Assembly: GCF_003013715.1 (NCBI RefSeq)
Contig: NC_072812.1
Location: forward strand, 434,001 to 498,000
Length of the DNA: 64,000 nucleotides
DNA from: Candidozyma auris
Lineage: Eukaryota; Ascomycota; Pichiomycetes; Serinales; Metschnikowiaceae
Direction: 5' to 3'
Shown here: positions 40,416-51,611 of the stretch, piece after piece
Numbering within the stretch: the first letter of the stretch is position 1
Layout: each line of letters starts with the position of its first letter
Made by a program: the position numbers and the translations under genes
The notes under the pieces: model-generated
Seen by the model: only the letters and a program-made list of their open reading frames with translations
Told to the model about the DNA's origin: nothing
The model's database searches: none

Positions 40416-42742
40416 AACAAGCGACGCACCAAGAACAATTAATCCCACCCCATGGGCAGCAGGACTGCAAAGGACAAGAACAAGAATTTCGGCATTAGAT
40501 TCAAGCATAAGGCGGCTCGCCAGCCGTCGAATTTGTAAAAAGGAAATAGACAAAGTAATCAACGAGTTATTCACGTGACGCATGCCTATGTGCGGTGACA
40601 GCACCGACGCATCATCACCAGTTCTCTGTACCCCGCAAAATGGATTCTTCCATGCGAAATCGGAAACAATGGAAGTGTGAAATTTGTAGGAAGACAGTTT
40701 ATCCTCTACCATTTTGAGTGCCCAACATTTGCCACAACGTCCCAGGTAAAACATCATCGCCACAAGTGATCCTCCTGCCAGCAGTAGCGATGTGAAAACG
40801 TCTGCATGGAAACTTCTGAGCCTCATTCGGGCACGGCAGCAGTGCAGAGAGAATAAGCCCGAAAGAGGAGAGAGAGAGAGAGAGTGAGAGAGCGTGAGAG
40901 AGGAGATTTGGCAGGAGCGGCGTGGACAAAGAATAGAAAAACGCCAATAGAAGAAGAGTTTCATGCGAGATTAAGAGAAGTTTTCCAGCTAAGGCACCGT
41001 TTGACCGCCTGTTGCCACTATGAGACATAAGGCGCCTGGCTTAAAAATCATGTATTTTTTTCTCCCCCACAAATGAGACATGCAACAATATGTGGAATGA
41101 AAAGTTGCAAACTGGCACGAAGACAATGATGAAAGAAAAAAAAAGAAAATTGTCACAATCTACTGTTTGGGATCGCCAGATCAACGGAACAATGCGTTTT
41201 GAGAGAGATTTGAATATTAAGTTCCGATCGTCGTCGTCATGGTCAGGGAAAAAAAGGCGCCTTACTGGCCTGGAGGGGAAGCTCAGTAGGCACGTTTCAG
41301 CCAAGGTCAAAAGCACAAAAGCAGTCAAATTCGCAATCCAAGCAAGTGACTGCCAAGTGTGGGAAAAGAAATAAACGGCAGTTGAAATTTGCAACAGTGG
41401 CTGTTTCGGTCATCAGCTGACTCGGAAGGCTAGAAGTGGCCGCCGAAATGGAAGCGGCCTTCGCAAAAATGCACATTCCACGGGTTGTTGCTGTGGCTTT
41501 CGCGAGGTGCCCATAGAAAGCACCATTTTCTCGCATTCCTCCGCTTAGCAATATTTTTTTGTTTTTTTGCGCTCCCCAGCACCCCAGATTTTTATGCGAG
41601 TGAACGGCACCCAAGCCTTGCTCTGTAGATCTGCAGTGGGTTCACGGTTACTAGGTCGGTACACGGGTGTAACGATGATATGTTGGTGGGGTGGATCAAC
41701 GGTACCCACGCTGGACAATGCTATTGCAAGGCCGGGGTCTGTAGAACAATTGACTGGCAGCGGGCGCAATGGCCAGGGGTGGCCGCATCGCTGTTGTTGT
41801 TCAGAATATGGAGCTTGCTAAAACTATGCCAACAAAGGCAAGGGGCTTAATCACAGATTGCACATGCTGATTGAGGATGAGTCGGTCACAGCAAGTGAGA
41901 GGATGGCGTAATGCTCAGCACTCTCTAATAGGTGCTCATGATCCTTCGACTTAGGGCCGATCCCGCCGAAGGTAGAGTGCTAAAGCAATGTGCCAAGAGC
42001 CTTTCTCTATGACACATTCTGAGTGAAGAAAACAATTTCTTCTTGACACAGAGAAAAACTTTGAGCAGATTTCACTATGGATGAGAAACTCTAGGGAGTT
42101 CACAAATAAGAACTTTTTTTTATTTTTTCAAGGACAACATATTCCGATTAAAGTAAATAAACTTTTATCGCTATAGAAAACTGTGAAGGCACCACTTACT
42201 TGTCAAATCAGCATTGCCCTCTTCAACTGACGTACCAGACGACTATGTAGGTCGGGATTTTCATCCCAACCTCCTTTCAGCTACTAGTGACGATACATTC
42301 AGAATGTTGCGGAAAAAGAAAAGAATACAGCAGCTAGCACGACGCATTGTCAACCTTTCCATCTAAGACAACATTCTGATTGAAAAAACTGTATCACTAA
42401 ATTATCACTAAATTACAGCCCACATGGACTAATCTTGCGCAGCGCCTTTTAAGGGGCTCAACTTTTGTGCATTAGACTAATTAGAAAGCTCAAGCTTGAC
42501 CCTGACTAATCTAATCCGGTACTTTAGTTTTGATCCACCCTTCAATCACCATCGTCACTTTTATTGGGCGAAAATCATAGCTACTTTTTTGCCCCCAAAC
42601 CGGCTGTATCGTATTGTGCAAGCTAGAATACTAAAATTGATGATTTCTTTATTGGGTCTTTCATAGTGGTTGTAATTGTTGTAAGAAAGCAAATTTCAAA
42701 GATTCACAATCGAATACAATGAGCACGTTTTTTTTCCAATTA
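40416..42742. other. 2.3-kb gene-poor gap before tRNA-Pro
   Basis: This gap contains a GA-rich microsatellite (40862-40905), several short overlapping ORFs without recognisable protein, an inverted GGCCGC/GCGGCC pair near 41440, and in 42000-42520 several short dispersed repeats (ACATTCTGA/ACAACATTCTGATTGA-like, and GACTAAT at 42427, 42475 and 42504). Its position beside a tRNA fits an eroded LTR-retrotransposon insertion area, but no complete LTR is visible. Confidence 0.45.
40862..40905 (+). repeat. GA-rich microsatellite
   Basis: An imperfect (GA)n tract with GAGAGAGAGA runs interrupted by TGAGAG and CGTGAG. It also creates a long spurious minus-strand ORF rich in Ser and Leu. Confidence 0.85.
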
Positions 42743-42848
42743 GGGCGTGTGGTCTAGTGGTATGATTCTCGCTTTGGGCGACGACCTGGTACACCAGATT
42801 GACATACAAGCATGCGAGAGGCCCTGGGTTCAATTCCCAGCTCGCCCC
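42743..42848 (+). tRNA. tRNA-Pro(TGG) with intron
   Basis: The 5' GGGCGTG and 3' CTCGCCC acceptor arms, D-arm GGTCTAGTGGTATGATT, anticodon arm CTCGC...GCGAG with TGG at 42775-42777, and T-arm CTGGG-TTCAATT-CCCAG match yeast tRNA-Pro(UGG). A 34-nt intron (42779-42812) lies one base 3' of the anticodon, the canonical position. The exons without the intron give a 72-nt tRNA. The acceptor stem has one T-T mismatch at pair 6-67, also present in the S. cerevisiae gene as I remember it. Internal A and B boxes are intact. Confidence 0.96.
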
Positions 42849-42854
42849 AACTTA

Positions 42855-42864
42855 TTTTTTTTTT
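42855..42864 (+). terminator. RNA polymerase III terminator of tRNA-Pro
   Basis: A run of ten T six bases after the discriminator base, followed by a second T-run to 42875. Confidence 0.85.
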
Positions 42865-42973
42865 ATTTTTTTTTTCTGTATCGAATTCTGCCTTGTCCCC
42901 TTCAATACTTCTACTCTATAATTACTTCTTGGAAATTTTCATCCCCTGTATAAATAATGCATTGTCTAGATAA

Positions 42974-45013
42974 TTATTGAGCGTCGAGCTCGGCCTTGAC
43001 CCAGCCTTCGAGGCCACCCTTCACAATGATATCCTGCAAATTTGTGCCTAGCTCTCCGACCTTTTGCTCAAGGATGACGTTGCCATTAGAATCGGTAACA
43101 GTAACGAAAGCCTTTGTAACGTCCCATTTTAAGAACCAACCTGTACGGATGGTCAACTCGGTGGCACCTTCGTACCTTTCTCTCAACTTATTTATCAAAG
43201 CTGGAATTTCGAGGGTCAACAAAGCGTTGTTGATAGAGTTTCTTGAGAAAATGTTACCAAATGAACCTGCAACAACCATCTTCATGCCTCTGGCCAAGAT
43301 TGCAGTAGCAGCCTGTTCTCTTGACGAACCAGTACCGAAATTGTAGCCGGAAATGATAATGTCACTGGATGTAGTCTTATTCTTAAATTCTGGGTCGTAA
43401 TTCTCCATGCAAACTTCCGCCATCTTCTCCTTGCTGATGTCGTCCTGGTAAGTGTATTTACCTGGGTAGATACCATCAGTGTTGATGTTGTCGGCATCAC
43501 ACAATATCAACTCACCCTCGATCGCCTTGGGGAATCCGTCCAACACTTCAACAGCAGCACTTGCATCTGCAGTCTCCGCTGGAGCATCATTGATTTCCAA
43601 AGACTTAAGAACCGTAGAAGCCTCAGGAACAGCTTTGCCTTCTAACTCCTCAGGGCCACCAATTCTACCGAGAACTGCAGATGCTGCCACAACCTCAGGA
43701 GAAGCCAAGTATGCCAAAGCATCCTTCGATCCCATACGACCCTTGAAGTTTCTGTTGGTAGCAGAGATTCCAACCTCGCCATCCTTCAACAAGCCAGTTC
43801 CAAGCCCGATACAAGGACCACAACCAGCTGGAAGTGGTTTTGCGCCAGCAGCAATAATGTCATCCCAAGCACCACTGGCCTCAGCGTCTTTTTGAACGTT
43901 GGAGGATGCGGCGGCAACGTAGAATTCAACACCATCGGCGACCTTCTTTCCTCTGATGACTTCAGCAGCAGCTTTGATATCGCTCAATCTGGAGTTTGTG
44001 CACGACACCAAATAAGCTTTGTTGATTGGGATATTCTCCTTAGCCAAGTCGTAGAGCGAGTTGGAAACTTTGACACTGTTTGGGCCAGAAATGTACGGTG
44101 AAAGTGATGACAAGTCGACAACCAAGTGCTTCGCATAGACAGCATCGGGATCAGATGCCTCCTTATTTTGTTCAAGCTTTGTTACAGATTCAGTATTGAC
44201 ACGTGGATGAGGCTGAGGCAACTTTTTGATTCTGTCCTTGTAGAAATCAACTAAAACATCGTCGACCGGGAACAATCCTGAAAGGGCACCCCATTCAGTG
44301 GTCATGTTAGCAATTGTCAATCTGTAGTCCACAGGCAACTTAGAGCATCCATCACCAACAAACTCAATGGCGTGGTTTAACACTTCGTCTTTGTTGAACA
44401 ACCCACAAAGAGCGACAATGACGTCTTTACCAGTTACACCCTTTGGCAACTCACCAACGAGCTCCACTTTAGCAACAGGAGGGACCTGCCACCATGTCAT
44501 GCCGGTAGCCCATATAGAGGCAGCATCCGTTCTCACTATGGGGGTACCCAATGAACCCACACCACCATAAGTATTAGAGTGAGAGTCTGAAGCCACACAC
44601 AAATTCAAAGGAAAAGCGTAACCTTCCTCAATCATGATTTGGTGACCAATACCACGCCCAGCAGGATAGAAGTCGATACCTTGTTCCTTGGCAAAACGCT
44701 CTATATTGGAATACTTTTCTAAATTCTTTTCCGACTTGTTCTGGACGTCGTGGTCTAAGGTACACACAATTTGGCGATTATCCTTCACCAGTTTTGCTCC
44801 AAGACCCATGAATTTGGTTGCCACAGGCCATGAGTTGTCATGGGACATGCAATGGGCAGGCTTGATGGAGACATAGTCACCACTGAAAACCTTCTTGCCT
44901 TTCGGAAGCCCTACAGCATATCTCTGTACAATCTTTTCTGTCAAATTCTGCCCTCGAGATAGTCTGGGGCAAGACGAAAACGAGCGGAAAGTATAAGTGA
45001 TCGATGATCTCAT
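42974..45013 (-). CDS. LYS4: Mitochondrial homoaconitase Lys4
   Basis: Lys4 converts homocitrate via cis-homoaconitate to homoisocitrate in the alpha-aminoadipate lysine pathway of fungi. The 679-residue product has a Ser/Arg/Phe-rich presequence (about 1-18), then the aconitase-type [4Fe-4S] core with Ser-Cys-Thr-Asn-Ser-Arg (about 345) and Gly-Cys-Gly-Pro-Cys-Ile-Gly (about 405), and the swivel domain with [10 protein letters not shown]. Homoaconitase is distinguished from aconitase by the overall length and near-identity to yeast Lys4 (693 aa) in the first 250 residues. It converges on the tRNA. A TGACTCA lies 147 bp upstream of the ATG. Confidence 0.96.
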   Translation of the reverse strand: MRSSITYTFRSFSSCPRLSRGQNLTEKIVQRYAVGLPKGKKVFSGDYVSIKPAHCMSHDNSWPVATKFMGLGAKLVKDNRQIVCTLDHDVQNKSEKNLEKYSNIERFAKEQGIDFYPAGRGIGHQIMIEEGYAFPLNLCVASDSHSNTYGGVGSLGTPIVRTDAASIWATGMTWWQVPPVAKVELVGELPKGVTGKDVIVALCGLFNKDEVLNHAIEFVGDGCSKLPVDYRLTIANMTTEWGALSGLFPVDDVLVDFYKDRIKKLPQPHPRVNTESVTKLEQNKEASDPDAVYAKHLVVDLSSLSPYISGPNSVKVSNSLYDLAKENIPINKAYLVSCTNSRLSDIKAAAEVIRGKKVADGVEFYVAAASSNVQKDAEASGAWDDIIAAGAKPLPAGCGPCIGLGTGLLKDGEVGISATNRNFKGRMGSKDALAYLASPEVVAASAVLGRIGGPEELEGKAVPEASTVLKSLEINDAPAETADASAAVEVLDGFPKAIEGELILCDADNINTDGIYPGKYTYQDDISKEKMAEVCMENYDPEFKNKTTSSDIIISGYNFGTGSSREQAATAILARGMKMVVAGSFGNIFSRNSINNALLTLEIPALINKLRERYEGATELTIRTGWFLKWDVTKAFVTVTDSNGNVILEQKVGELGTNLQDIIVKGGLEGWVKAELDAQ

Positions 45014-45969
45014 CGGGATCCAAAGCTTTGGTTACAGGATGAGAAAAGAAATGGTAGTTTTGGTAAGCCGAATAACGTGAATAATCTGGAGAAATGCTAT
45101 CACTAGTAAGCGACTGCATGTATGCGGGTAGATAATGTGAGTTTCTCAGGTGCACTTTATGACTCAGAGTAATAATGCCGCGTTTCATTGGTAAGCTCGC
45201 CAGTATAGTGCAAAAGTCACTACACTAGCGCCAAATAAGATCCGAGAGTTTAATGTGATGACTCTTATGCTGATTGATCTCTCTGCAATTGCGTGCACTG
45301 TTTTACAAACTTTCTCCCCTCTTTTTAGTAACCTTTCACTTTGTTTTATTTTGAGCTCTGGAGGTTGCAGGGGAATTGCCAGGTACTCACGACGACTACA
45401 TGAGATGATACTAACTGCGTTGGCGATTCAAATGGACTTCGATGACATTTGTCTTGAATTTCTATAGATAAGTCTTCAAACCATATTTTCCTTTGGAGAA
45501 TTCCTTGCGGTCAAGAGGCCGAAGTCCTAATTAGCGTTTTGGTGCGCCAATGTTGATTGGTTGCAAAATACAAAAGCACGAACGCCAGAGCTTCGCTTAT
45601 CACAAAGCTTCTCAAAAGGAAGCTGCCAGATCGAGCTGTGACAAACTTCCACATGTCGTGATTTCGAGCCTACTCCTAACAGTTGACTTACTTAACAGAG
45701 TCAAATAGGTTGTAATTTAAATTCGCTCGATAATCCTACATCGAGATTTTTTGTCCTTGCAGCAGTCTTGGTTGTGTTTTATTGGGATCATTTGACACCA
45801 AATGCAACGTTCAACTCGGCCATTCAAACTCTATAATACCTGATAAATATTATACCTCACATCACTACTGCAGAAACACATGTTTTGACAAGTCAATGTG
45901 AAACACCACACAACTCTCGCAGCAAAAAGTTAATAGTATTATACCGCACCCGCATCGCTCTTCCATCAG
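45014..45969. other. Divergent promoter region between LYS4 and RCE1
   Basis: This 956-bp stretch lies between two divergent genes. It contains one full and two near-full Gcn4-type sites (separate entry) near LYS4. No gene is supported; a 70-codon ORF at 45255-45467 is probably chance. Confidence 0.55.
45160..45166 (+). promoter_or_regulatory. Gcn4 site TGACTCA upstream of LYS4
   Basis: This perfect TGACTCA palindrome lies 147 bp upstream of the LYS4 ATG; weaker TGACTCT (45259) and AGAGTCA (45697) sites follow. Gcn4 activates lysine genes in amino-acid starvation across yeasts, so direct control is likely. Confidence 0.7.
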
Positions 45970-46785
45970 ATGCTCCTACCACTCGCACTCAGCAGTGCAA
46001 TTTCCTACTCGTATGTTGCTAGCATAAAAGTTGCTGAGCCACTGCATATCAAAAATCTTCATCGAGATGATAGGGCTGTGATTGAGTACCGTTTACGTCG
46101 CGTGACAGAGTTGTGCTTTGCGTTAATGGTAGCGGTTCCAATACTAGTCACTTATGTGCTCAGATACTATCCAACGTTGCAACAAAGTATACGCCAATTG
46201 GGTATTGTGCCTGGATTTACCAACACATACAACTGGAAGTATGACCTTTGGAACATACTTTTGTGTTTCGGCAAAATGTGTATACTCTATTGTGGGCCTC
46301 TAGTCACTTACATGCTCAGCAGTCCTAGTATCGTGCAAGATATGAAGGAAGAGTACGCCTCACTCTGGGGATTCAGAGATCATCTTTTTGCTCCTGTTAC
46401 TGAGGAGCTCATTTATAGAGCACTCATTTTGTGCATTCTTCAGCCTGTGGTGTCCTCCACATGGGCGTTAACAGTTTACACCCCGATGCTCTTTGGCCTA
46501 GCACACCTACATCATGGCTGGAGCTTATATAAGCAGGGTACATCTCTAGTAACGGTATTGTTCACAGCGGCATTTCAATTCTTGTACACCACTGTGTTTG
46601 GCATCCTCGCTAACCGGGTGTACTTGGAGTCTGGGAATAACCTTTGGTGCGCTATAGTCACTCACAGCACTTGTAACTTGGGCGGATTTCCATCTTTTGA
46701 GATAAGAAAGACACATGCGAGGTTTTTTTACGTCTACTTGGGCTTGTTGGTGCTTGGGCTCACTATCTTTGTGAAGATCATTTAG
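45970..46785 (+). CDS. RCE1: CAAX prenyl protease 2 (Rce1)
   Basis: Rce1 is an ER membrane endopeptidase that removes the three terminal residues of prenylated CAAX proteins such as Ras. The 271-residue product has multiple hydrophobic spans and the Rce1/ABI catalytic motifs: Glu-Glu at residues 145-146 followed by Arg150 (EExxxR), His179 in Gly-Leu-Ala-His and His232 in Thr-His-Ser-x-Cys-Asn. Yeast Rce1 is 315 aa. It is followed by ZDS1 and SCS7 in the same orientation, as in S. cerevisiae. Confidence 0.94.
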   Translation: MLLPLALSSAISYSYVASIKVAEPLHIKNLHRDDRAVIEYRLRRVTELCFALMVAVPILVTYVLRYYPTLQQSIRQLGIVPGFTNTYNWKYDLWNILLCFGKMCILYCGPLVTYMLSSPSIVQDMKEEYASLWGFRDHLFAPVTEELIYRALILCILQPVVSSTWALTVYTPMLFGLAHLHHGWSLYKQGTSLVTVLFTAAFQFLYTTVFGILANRVYLESGNNLWCAIVTHSTCNLGGFPSFEIRKTHARFFYVYLGLLVLGLTIFVKII

Positions 46786-47511
46786 AATTTTAATACACAT
46801 ACTGACAAAATTTAAACAGACTCACCCAGATTTCGAAGCTTTGAATAAAAAGCGGTAGCATCAAAATATTAGATCAACTTTGAAGACTTTAATCTCCAAT
46901 AGATCAATACGGTGCTTTTTGAAATTACTACCCCTATATTTCACGAAGAAGCTGTCACTGTAAGAGAAAGCTTATCCATACAGATATGGGTGAACTCAGC
47001 CCGAAGGTAACCAGTACGTAAACAAATGAAAATTGAAGAAGAACTTATCACATAAGCCAACTTCGCTATTATGAATAAACGGGCCCAATATCGAGAATAG
47101 CTGCAAGCAGTGGATCTTGTAAGGCGCGCTTATGTGCACTCATACACGACTTGGTAGGTGTTTTGGCAGCATGAAGGTTGTCTACCTTTTCTCATTCCCC
47201 ATCCTCGCTCCATATATAGAATACAGAGGCGTCCGTTAGATTGTATTGGTAGCGTGATCATTTCCTAATACTCATCGGATTTTGTATATATCTCCATTTT
47301 CGAAGAGAGGAACCCACTGACCTACTCATTGCACCGCCAATATTCCACAAACTTTGATCTGAAGTCGCTCATTCACCTTCTTCAAAACCACAGTTGCTTC
47401 ACAGACGCTCAATAGCAAATTTCGCTGAATTCTAGATGCCAAATAATTCACCCACATTCATTCATTGAGACAAAAGCATTTATTTCGTTCGCTTGTTCCA
47501 TTCATCGATCC
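46786..47511. other. Intergenic region upstream of ZDS1
   Basis: This 726-bp region has a TATA-like CCATATATAGA at 47210 and an AT-rich leader. No gene visible. Confidence 0.5.
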
Positions 47512-50500
47512 ATGTCGGACACAACTTCAAGATCCTCTGTTCCTCTGAGGATGAACTCCCCTGAGAGTTATGAGTCTGCCGCTTTGGAGATCGAACTGGA
47601 GAAGCAGATGGTGAAAGCTCTCAAGAGGCTATCCATGGGAAATCTTATCGAGCATGATCCAGACTTTCCCATGGAGGATCCCGAGGTTCTCCTCATGAAC
47701 GAAAAAGAGAGAACTGACGACTCCACTGCATCACTTGACACACTCTCGCTTTCCAAATCCGCATCGCCTCCCTCATCAGGCTCTCATACTCCTCCTTTAG
47801 AAGCGAAAGACCCATCGGCGTCTGCGAACGATCCCTCCTCAGATCACACGTCGCATTATGTCACTCCTGACGATTCTTTCGACTCAGAGACTTCCGTAAA
47901 TCACGAAAATGTTCTTTGGGTACCAGCCAATTTGCATCCGGAGGTCAATCCACAACAATTTAAACAGCATGTCAAAGTCACTATTGATGAGCTTCTAGAA
48001 AGAAAATTATCGAGATCGCAGTCAAATCGATCAAAGCGCTCATCTTTGTCTTTGACAACGAATGATGACGTTCACAAAGATTCAGATTTCGATAGCACGG
48101 AGTCTGACACTCTGTCCCATCAAATTGAACAAAACAACAGGTATAGTAACCCTTCACTTTTGGAGTTAAGTACCGAACTAGAGACTCTATCGCGTTTAGC
48201 AGGAATGGACTCTGACGATGCTGTTACGCTAGCTCGCTCCTTGTCCACGCATTCACTCGGGTATACCGAAGTAGAGAAAGCAGCAATTGATGAGTTAGGA
48301 GCTCCTCATACCAATGTTGGTGCCAATCAAGCGGAGATCTTGGATCTTGGAATGGACAAGTCCGTCCATAGGACATTTTCTGGACAGCCTGTAAAATCAC
48401 GGCCAACTCAAGGTCCTCCACACCGAACAGACTTGCAGAAAGCACAGCATCGCCATCCGGACGGCCGCTCACATTCTACCCAGCAATTGCTGCAAGTGCA
48501 GAAGGCTCCAAAAGTGCATCTGAATGAAAGTGAGGGACATTTTGCATTGAAGAGAAGTAGAAGGTTGCATCATAGGAAACCTCACACCTCAACACCTACT
48601 CATTTAGGTTCCCAATTACAGAGTAAGAAGGCAGGAAGCTTGGCTGAATTGAGGCACAATCTCAATTCAACGTCCATGCCTTTGTCATATCATGGAGAGT
48701 CCGAGGCACGCATGAAGAGCTCCATCAGTCGTCAAAGCATGCAGAGTATAAACCCGAGAAGCTCTCAAATTCTCTTCAGTTATAAGGGCCCGCCAAGACT
48801 GCAAACCTACAATAAAGTTCCAGCTTCAGCTCCTCCGAACTCAGCTCCACCATCACCCGTTCTACATCCAAGAAGCCCAAAAAGCCCAGTAGTAGGGCAA
48901 ATGAACAAAGACACTGCAATGGTAAATCCAATGAACTCTGCGGAATTACGACAAAAGTCTCGTGAACAAAGACAATTAACTGGTAATCAGTATATTCAGC
49001 ACCGTCACAAACCTACCAGTCTTTCATCACGCTCTCTGCGTGAAAATCTCCAGCAAGCTCAGAACATGGCTCCACAATCAGGGTTTGCCTCCATGCCTGG
49101 TCCATACCGCCCCACGCAACGTAAACCCTCGCCAACTTCACAACAGGGATTTGATGGCCAACACAAATCGGAAAGGCGTAACATATCTCCTCAACAAGTA
49201 CCGAATTCTCAGTATATGCATCATGGTGCTACATCGATGGACTATAGACAAAAATCCCTTCAACAGAACCAAGCGTACGCGACGATGCAATTCCGAAAGC
49301 AAAGAAGTATACTGTCAAAAACTTTGGGGCGCTCTAGACCAATTTTACAGGAGGCAAATCGTGATGAAAATGGATATCCAAATGAGCCATTTCACTCTCA
49401 TAAGGCAGGTAGAGATGTCAAGATTGATAAAACGTCTCAATTAAATGAAAATCTTGATATGCTTAGAAATGAGATAAATGAATTCAAAGAGAGTTTATCT
49501 CATCCTGATGCAAAGACAAAGCCCAAAACTCTGCCTCTTGAGCCCGAGGCCGAGAGTTCTGAGGAGGTATCGCCAACTCAATCAGGCGCCGTGCCTGATT
49601 TCAGCTTTGACACTTCACTCGACTTAAGCTACGAGGACACCTTGGGAATCGAGAAGGAAATTCTTGATGATCTCAAAGACGAGGGTTTTACAAGTACTCC
49701 TCATACGAGCCCAGTTAAACGCTCTCACAAAGCGGGTGGTACCCAGAAGCAAGTAGATGTTGAAACGACTAAGTTAACTTCTGATTTGGCAGCTCTGCGA
49801 GTTGACGATGATAAGAGGAGGCTCGAGACAAGACTTCCCGAACAAATAAAAGCACCGTATGTCTCCGAGAAGCAAGGGGACTTAGAGAGGGAGCAGCGTT
49901 TAGGGTCAGACACAGATGAAGTAGTGGTCGAGGACTCTTTCCCAATACAAGACGAGCGCAAAACACCTTCTCAACTCGTTTGCGATAAAATTGATGTCAT
50001 GCCCGAGAAAAAGGAGAGTATTCATCAAGGTGGAAGCGGGAGAGATGATGATATGTCTCCTACTGAAACTGCCGCAATACCAGTTCCGTTGGAGGCCACT
50101 TCTACCGGTGATTCAAAGCAATTGAGAAATAAAAAATCATTCGGCTCCCTTTCTATTGGCGATAAAAAGAAAAATAAGAAGGGATGGCTTTGGTCCAAGG
50201 GTCGCTCAGTGAGCGCTCAACATGTACCACAAGACGGAGCCTCCCAAAAACCGTCGAGATCGGTTTCATCTCCCGACATTCAAACAAACAAAAGGGATCA
50301 TAAGGAAATTCAAAAAGAGCCTAAAGAGAACGTCATCTCCAAATTGTTCAAGAAGAAGAGAAGCAACTCTGTTGGGAGTACTCATCTGTTTGCGCTGAAA
50401 AATGAGGCAGGCACCAGCGAAGAGAGAGAGTCAAAAAGTATAAAGAGATTTAGCTCTGCTATTTTTAAGACGTCTAAGGATGATGATGCAAAGAGCATAT

Positions 50501-51189
50501 CTTCTAGGGAAGAGCAAGAGGCTGTCAATGAAGAAAAACAGGAGCGGCACAAGGAAGGACCTGAAGAACAGTCCACGAAAGAAAAGATCAAGAATAAGTT
50601 TAGAAGCAGGGACAAGCATTCTGATGAAAGGCCAGCTGAGAAGACTGCAATTGAAACTGTTGAAGTTGAGGAAACCATTGAGGAAGTTTCAGAAGATGCT
50701 GAAGAGGAAGAAAGTAAACCTCAAACGACACTTGAAGTCCAAGAAAAAATCAAGAAGCTGATCAAGAGAACTTCTAAAGCGAACCCACCGCTAGAGTATA
50801 CTGATTCGGCCTTTGGTTTCCCACTTCCACCTCCGTCAGTCTCTACGTTGATCATGTTGGACTACAGGTTCCCTGTTCATGTTGAAAGAGCAATTTATAG
50901 ACTCTCACATCTAAAGCTCGCGAATCGAAAGCGCTCGCTTCGTGAGCAGGTGTTGTTGTCCAATTTCATGTATGCATACTTGAATTTGGTTGATCATACG
51001 TTGCATTTGGAACAACGAATGAGCGCGGAAGAATCGGACATGATGGAAGAGCCGGAAGCTGACATGGGACTTTTCAATGACGACGACAAAGACACGGATT
51101 TCGAATCTGAAGATGATGCCTTAGAGGACAATGCCTTCGATGTCAGACTCGATCTAGGTGGTGAACAATACAACGAGATCACTGTTTAA
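47512..51189 (+). CDS. ZDS1: Zds1/Zds2-family PP2A-Cdc55 regulator
   Basis: Zds proteins bind the PP2A regulatory subunit Cdc55 and control mitotic entry and exit, polarity and stress signalling. The 1225-residue product is mostly disordered (Ser/Gln/Lys/Glu-rich). Two conserved islands stand out: Leu-Trp-Val-Pro-Ala-x-x-His-Pro near residue 144, and the C-terminal Zds_C domain (about 1090-1170) with Ala-Phe-Gly-Phe-Pro-Leu-Pro, Tyr-Arg-Phe-Pro-Val-His-Val-Glu-Arg-Ala-Ile-Tyr-Arg-Leu-Ser-His and a final Tyr-Leu-Asn-Leu-Val-Asp-His helix, the Cdc55-binding module. S. cerevisiae has two copies from genome duplication; here the single gene sits between RCE1 and SCS7 like ZDS1. Confidence 0.93.
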   Translation: MSDTTSRSSVPLRMNSPESYESAALEIELEKQMVKALKRLSMGNLIEHDPDFPMEDPEVLLMNEKERTDDSTASLDTLSLSKSASPPSSGSHTPPLEAKDPSASANDPSSDHTSHYVTPDDSFDSETSVNHENVLWVPANLHPEVNPQQFKQHVKVTIDELLERKLSRSQSNRSKRSSLSLTTNDDVHKDSDFDSTESDTLSHQIEQNNRYSNPSLLELSTELETLSRLAGMDSDDAVTLARSLSTHSLGYTEVEKAAIDELGAPHTNVGANQAEILDLGMDKSVHRTFSGQPVKSRPTQGPPHRTDLQKAQHRHPDGRSHSTQQLLQVQKAPKVHLNESEGHFALKRSRRLHHRKPHTSTPTHLGSQLQSKKAGSLAELRHNLNSTSMPLSYHGESEARMKSSISRQSMQSINPRSSQILFSYKGPPRLQTYNKVPASAPPNSAPPSPVLHPRSPKSPVVGQMNKDTAMVNPMNSAELRQKSREQRQLTGNQYIQHRHKPTSLSSRSLRENLQQAQNMAPQSGFASMPGPYRPTQRKPSPTSQQGFDGQHKSERRNISPQQVPNSQYMHHGATSMDYRQKSLQQNQAYATMQFRKQRSILSKTLGRSRPILQEANRDENGYPNEPFHSHKAGRDVKIDKTSQLNENLDMLRNEINEFKESLSHPDAKTKPKTLPLEPEAESSEEVSPTQSGAVPDFSFDTSLDLSYEDTLGIEKEILDDLKDEGFTSTPHTSPVKRSHKAGGTQKQVDVETTKLTSDLAALRVDDDKRRLETRLPEQIKAPYVSEKQGDLEREQRLGSDTDEVVVEDSFPIQDERKTPSQLVCDKIDVMPEKKESIHQGGSGRDDDMSPTETAAIPVPLEATSTGDSKQLRNKKSFGSLSIGDKKKNKKGWLWSKGRSVSAQHVPQDGASQKPSRSVSSPDIQTNKRDHKEIQKEPKENVISKLFKKKRSNSVGSTHLFALKNEAGTSEERESKSIKRFSSAIFKTSKDDDAKSISSREEQEAVNEEKQERHKEGPEEQSTKEKIKNKFRSRDKHSDERPAEKTAIETVEVEETIEEVSEDAEEEESKPQTTLEVQEKIKKLIKRTSKANPPLEYTDSAFGFPLPPPSVSTLIMLDYRFPVHVERAIYRLSHLKLANRKRSLREQVLLSNFMYAYLNLVDHTLHLEQRMSAEESDMMEEPEADMGLFNDDDKDTDFESEDDALEDNAFDVRLDLGGEQYNEITV

Positions 51190-51611
51190 GTGGGTGCAAA
51201 AAAAAATATTCAGGGAGACCACACCATTTACTATACTACATAGCAACGATATGCATATAGGGAAGGAAAAAGATTAGATGTTTGAGAGACAGTATGACAA
51301 AGCGGCATGAAGGCTTGCCTCAGTGGCCCTATTTATCTCACTAACTTAGCCGATATGCCCACTACAAAATCTTTCATTGGATATATCCAGGCGCGTTTTT
51401 TTTGTTTAAGGGGAATAGGAGCGAAAGTGGTGCGATAGAAAAATATCGCACGTGACGAAAATACAGAAAATGTAGCTTCCTCGCTTGGCCTTCTCGTACA
51501 TATAAAAAAAAAGACCTTTTCTAGATAGAGAACTGACCGAAGACCCCGAAACAACGCAAAAAACCTACTTTGTAAATCAAATCCTTGACAACACTCGCTG
51601 AACAAAATAAA
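51190..51611. other. Intergenic region upstream of SCS7
   Basis: This 422-bp region has CATATAAAAAAAAA about 110 bp before the SCS7 ATG as a probable TATA. Nothing else is visible. Confidence 0.5.

Noticed and set aside
40341..40964. 207-codon minus-strand ORF overlapping the small membrane-protein gene
   Set aside because: It is partly created by the GA microsatellite, has low-complexity Ser/Leu sequence, overlaps a better ORF and resembles no protein.
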